A stretch of DNA of 16,778 nucleotides from Nitrospiraceae bacterium (GTDB lineage: Bacteria; Nitrospirota; Nitrospiria; Nitrospirales; Nitrospiraceae): positions 1 through 16,778 of the forward strand of contig JACVSD010000029.1 of assembly GCA_014534095.1 (NCBI GenBank), written 5' to 3'. Under the pieces are notes generated by a model, which was not told where the DNA came from, did no database searches, and saw only the letters and a list, made by a program, of their open reading frames with translations. Positions within the stretch are counted from its first letter, which is position 1. Each line of letters opens with the position of its first letter. This document shows, in pieces, positions 14,313 to 16,778 of this stretch. Made by a program: the position numbers and the translations under genes.

Positions 14313-15308
14313 ATGGGGATTTCCCTTACTTTCAGCCAAGTTACTCTTTACGAACAGACGGCGCTTCTTGCAGAACCGGAACTGGCTCAGGTGCTGGTCC
14401 AGATCGGACTGGTGGGAAAGCTCGTGTCGCATGATTTGCGACGTGCTGGCCTCACCAATATCCTCGGGACGACGGGGGAGACCAATGTTCAAGGAGAAAC
14501 CGTTAAGAAGCTGGATGAGATCGCCAACCAGACTTTTGTTGACGTGTTCCAGCGCACCGGAGTGATCAGTGCGCTGGCTTCGGAAGAAATGGAAGACCCG
14601 GTGATTTGCCAGCGGGGCTCAGGAGCGAAGTACGTGCTGGTCGTCGATCCTCTGGACGGCTCATCCAATACGGATTGCAATATGCCGCTCGGCACGATTT
14701 TCTCGGTGTTGCCGTATCGTGGGACGGACCCGTCCCCAACGGACCGAGATTTTCTGAAGCCGGGTGTGGATCAGGTGGCGGCGGGGTACTTGCTGTATGG
14801 CTCGAGCACGCTCCTGGTCTATACCGCTGGCCAGGGGGTTCATGGGTTTACGCTCGATCCATGGATTGGTGAATATATCTTGTCGCACCGGAACATCCGA
14901 ATGCCGGATCAGGGCACGGTCTACGCCGCGAACGAAGGCAATTATCATAAGTGGGCCGCCGGCACTCGGCGGTATTGTGATTATCTAAAAGTTCCCGACA
15001 AGCCCACGGGCCGCCCGTATAGCGTGCGGTATTCAGGCTGCCTCGTCGCCGACGTGCACCGCTTGCTACTCGGCGGAGGAATCTATTTTTATCCGGGCGA
15101 AACTGACAAGCCGGAAGGCAAGTTGCGCTTGCTCTACGAGGCCAACCCGCTGGGCCTGGTCGTCGAGCAAGCCGGAGGCAGGGCCAGCACCGGCGTGGGT
15201 AGAATTCTAGACGCAGAACCGAAAAAGCTTCACCAACGTGTGCCGTTGTTTATCGGGAGTCGGCACGACGTGGAGCGCGCGGACGCTTTTATACAAGGCA
15301 GGGCCTAA
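14313..15308 (+). CDS. fbp: Class I fructose-1,6-bisphosphatase
   Basis: A 331-residue gluconeogenic enzyme hydrolysing fructose-1,6-bisphosphate to fructose-6-phosphate in the cytosol. Family motifs are GETNVQGETVKKLDEIAN (55-72), the metal-binding SEEMEDP (90-96), VDPLDGSSNTDCNMPLGT (111-128), SGCLVADVHRLLLGGGI (241-257) and GKLRLLYEANPLGLVVEQAG (269-288), whose E277 is a metal ligand. ATG 14313 is chosen because MGISLTFSQ matches the usual MGxSLT opening and gives a normal length. ATG 14280 or 14307 would add a hydrophobic stub lying over the candidate promoter. In an autotroph or gluconeogenic cell it pairs with the aldolase 35 bases downstream and feeds fructose-6-P to ManC/ManB. No Shine-Dalgarno is visible. 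Confidence 0.95.
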   Translation: MGISLTFSQVTLYEQTALLAEPELAQVLVQIGLVGKLVSHDLRRAGLTNILGTTGETNVQGETVKKLDEIANQTFVDVFQRTGVISALASEEMEDPVICQRGSGAKYVLVVDPLDGSSNTDCNMPLGTIFSVLPYRGTDPSPTDRDFLKPGVDQVAAGYLLYGSSTLLVYTAGQGVHGFTLDPWIGEYILSHRNIRMPDQGTVYAANEGNYHKWAAGTRRYCDYLKVPDKPTGRPYSVRYSGCLVADVHRLLLGGGIYFYPGETDKPEGKLRLLYEANPLGLVVEQAGGRASTGVGRILDAEPKKLHQRVPLFIGSRHDVERADAFIQGRA

Positions 15309-15343
15309 CCGACATTTATCCGGTATTGTTCTGGAGGAACGCC

Positions 15344-16267
15344 ATGGGAGACCGAGTACAAGAAATTCTCAGCTGGTACGGCAGTGACAATGCAGGCACC
15401 AAGACGAACCTGGCCCGGATGCTCGGTTCCGGGAAGTTGGCCGGAACGGGCAAGTTGGTCATCCTTCCGGTGGACCAGGGCTTTGAACATGGACCCGCGC
15501 GAAGCTTCGCACCCAATCCGGCCGGCTACAATCCGTACTACCACTTTCAATTGGCCATTGACGCGGGATGTAACGCCTATGCCGCCCCTCTTGGTTTTCT
15601 CGAGGCGGGCGCGAGCCACTTTGCCGGCCAAATCCCGTTGATCCTCAAGTTGAACAACCACGATGTGCTGCACGACGAGAAGGACCCTATGCCGTCCGTG
15701 ACGGGCAGCGTGAAGGACGCACTGCGTCTGGGATGTTCGGCGGTCGGGTTTACCATTTATCCCGGCTCCGCGCATTGCAACCGGATGTACGAGCAGTTGC
15801 GCGCCATCGGAGAAGAGGCCAAGGAGGCCGGATTGGCCCTGGTGGTGTGGTCGTATCCGCGAGGATCGGCCCTCAGCAAAGAAGGGGAAACCGCGGTCGA
15901 CGTGGTGGCCTACGCGGCGCAGCTGGCCGCGCAGCTGGGCGCTCATATCATTAAAGTGAAGCTGCCTTCGATGCATTTGGAGCAGTCGGCCGCAAAGAAA
16001 GTCTATGAAGGCGAGCACATACCCATTAAAACGCTGGCGGAGCGGGTGAAGCATGTCGTGCAAAGCTCCTTCGATGGCCGCCGCATTGTGATCTTCTCGG
16101 GCGGCGCCAAGAGCGAAGACAAAAACGTGTTCGAGGAAGCCCGGGCGATCCGGGACGGGGGCGGGTTCGGCAGCATCATCGGCCGCAATTCGTTCCAGCG
16201 CCCCAAGGCCGAGGCCATTAAGTTTCTTCAGACGATCATGGGTATTTATGCCGGAGAGCTCCAGTAG
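15344..16267 (+). CDS. fbaB: Class I fructose-bisphosphate aldolase, DhnA/FbaB (archaeal) type
   Basis: A 307-residue Schiff-base aldolase of the DhnA family, unrelated in sequence to the zinc class II enzymes. The opening LVILPVDQGFEHGP (38-51) is the family hallmark aspartate-containing strand. WSYPRGS (169-175), the lysine-bearing strand AHIIKVKLPS (200-209; K204 or K206 as the Schiff-base lysine), and the phosphate-binding FSGGAKSEDKNVFEEAR with GGGFGSIIGRNSFQRP are as expected. ATG 15344 has GGAGG at 15333-15337 with six-base spacing; TTG 15326 would overlap that site. It lies 35 bases after fbp, so the two are probably cotranscribed and carry carbon from triose phosphates to fructose-6-P. 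In the gluconeogenic direction it supplies the hexose pool for the sugar-nucleotide genes upstream. Confidence 0.95.
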   Translation: MGDRVQEILSWYGSDNAGTKTNLARMLGSGKLAGTGKLVILPVDQGFEHGPARSFAPNPAGYNPYYHFQLAIDAGCNAYAAPLGFLEAGASHFAGQIPLILKLNNHDVLHDEKDPMPSVTGSVKDALRLGCSAVGFTIYPGSAHCNRMYEQLRAIGEEAKEAGLALVVWSYPRGSALSKEGETAVDVVAYAAQLAAQLGAHIIKVKLPSMHLEQSAAKKVYEGEHIPIKTLAERVKHVVQSSFDGRRIVIFSGGAKSEDKNVFEEARAIRDGGGFGSIIGRNSFQRPKAEAIKFLQTIMGIYAGELQ

Positions 16268-16298
16268 TCATGAGCCGACGCGTTGACGGAAAGGTTTC

Positions 16299-16778
16299 AT
16301 GACGTCTTTCGAGCTGCATCCGCAACCAGACGGGTCGAGCCGGAAATGGATCGTGGCCGCGACCTTGCTCACGGCCGGCATGATCATCGGTTTTGTCGTC
16401 GCGTCGGATCTTGGATGGCTGCCCACCGGCCATGCCGTGCCGGAGGATCCGGCGCCGCTGGCCAGGCCGGTCGCCACAGCGCCGCAGCCGGTGTTATCAG
16501 GCTCAGGCGGCCACTCGTTCGTCGACATCGCAAAGGCCGTGCGGCCGGCCGTTGTCAATATTTATGCGACCAAGAGCGGACGTTCGGAAGGGTCGCACGC
16601 AACCCCGTTCGATGACCCTTTTTTCCGGCGGTTCTTTGGCGATGAGTTCTTCAAGCGGTTCGAGCAGCAGCCGAAAGAGCGGAAGGAACGGGGCCTGGGA
16701 TCAGGGGTCATCGTGGAAGCCAACGGCCTGATCATCACCAACAATCACGTGGTCGGAAAAGCCGACGACATTCGGGTG
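16299..16778 (+). CDS. degP: DegP/HtrA-family periplasmic serine protease, 3'-truncated by the window edge
   Basis: The frame is open from ATG 16299 to the last base (160 residues visible). A single N-terminal hydrophobic segment (about 17-36, WIVAATLLTAGMIIGFVVAS) is a signal anchor or uncleaved signal, followed by a proline/alanine-rich linker (48-66). The protease domain starts at FVDIAKAVRPAVVNI (74-88). It then has a Phe-rich LA-type loop (DDPFFRRFFGDEFF, 105-118), the GLGSGVIVEANGLIITNNHV stretch (132-151) and the catalytic histidine H150. The catalytic Asp, Ser (GNSGGP region) and PDZ domains lie beyond the window. AAGG at 16291-16294 is a plausible ribosome site. The family degrades or chaperones misfolded envelope proteins. 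It begins 31 bases after fbaB on the same strand but is functionally separate from the sugar genes. Confidence 0.93.
   Translation, partial: MTSFELHPQPDGSSRKWIVAATLLTAGMIIGFVVASDLGWLPTGHAVPEDPAPLARPVATAPQPVLSGSGGHSFVDIAKAVRPAVVNIYATKSGRSEGSHATPFDDPFFRRFFGDEFFKRFEQQPKERKERGLGSGVIVEANGLIITNNHVVGKADDIRV

Noticed and set aside
1..16778. Novel defence system, prophage or mobile element
   Set aside because: All sixteen genes fall into recognised metabolic, glycan or protease families, or DUF3108. There is no transposase, integrase, terminal repeat or abrupt composition change.

Overview
The window is a dense, entirely plus-strand stretch of a Gram-negative envelope-polysaccharide locus. Sixteen genes run in one direction with no gene-free gap over about 150 bases. 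I saw no mobile element, tRNA, rRNA or CRISPR array. Base composition looks close to 58-60% GC. The mixture of proteobacterial-type O-antigen enzymes, a DhnA-type class I aldolase and class I fructose-1,6-bisphosphatase suggests a Nitrospira-like member of Nitrospirota. That placement is inferred from protein character only; no marker gene is present.

Region 1 (1-9782) is a tightly packed O-antigen/LPS-core operon. It encodes, in order, a 5'-truncated GT4 glycosyltransferase, a WbpV-like SDR epimerase/reductase, a WbpL/WecA-like polyprenyl-phosphate sugar-1-phosphate transferase, an SAM methyltransferase, an O-antigen ligase/polymerase (Wzy_C superfamily), a WaaE/KdtX-like GT2, a second GT2 with a galactosyltransferase-type C-terminus, a GT9 heptosyltransferase, and a WbpM-like membrane-bound 4,6-dehydratase. 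Four junctions are ATGA overlaps and another is end-to-end, so translational coupling is likely. The dehydratase, reductase and initiating transferase form the set expected to make an undecaprenyl-PP-linked QuiNAc- or FucNAc-type first sugar.

Region 2 (9783-13452) follows a 148-base gap with a hairpin. It encodes a KdsC-family HAD phosphatase, bifunctional ManC (GDP-mannose pyrophosphorylase plus type II phosphomannose isomerase), and ManB/AlgC-type phosphomannomutase. A nested inverted-repeat element lies between manC and manB.

Region 3 (13453-16778) encodes a secreted DUF3108 protein, fructose-1,6-bisphosphatase, DhnA-type fructose-bisphosphate aldolase, and the start of a DegP/HtrA periplasmic protease cut by the window end.

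Taken together, the window holds every enzyme from triose phosphates to GDP-mannose (aldolase, FBPase, ManC isomerase domain, ManB, ManC pyrophosphorylase domain) beside the transferases that could use the product. I do not see a wholly new system. The points most worth checking are the KdsC paralogue with a KDN-9-phosphatase-like specificity residue pair, the gluconeogenesis-to-GDP-mannose arrangement, the DUF3108 gene with a pyrimidine-rich leader and no Shine-Dalgarno, a possible leaderless fbp promoter, and an in-frame T TTT TTA slippery heptamer in a glycosyltransferase gene.
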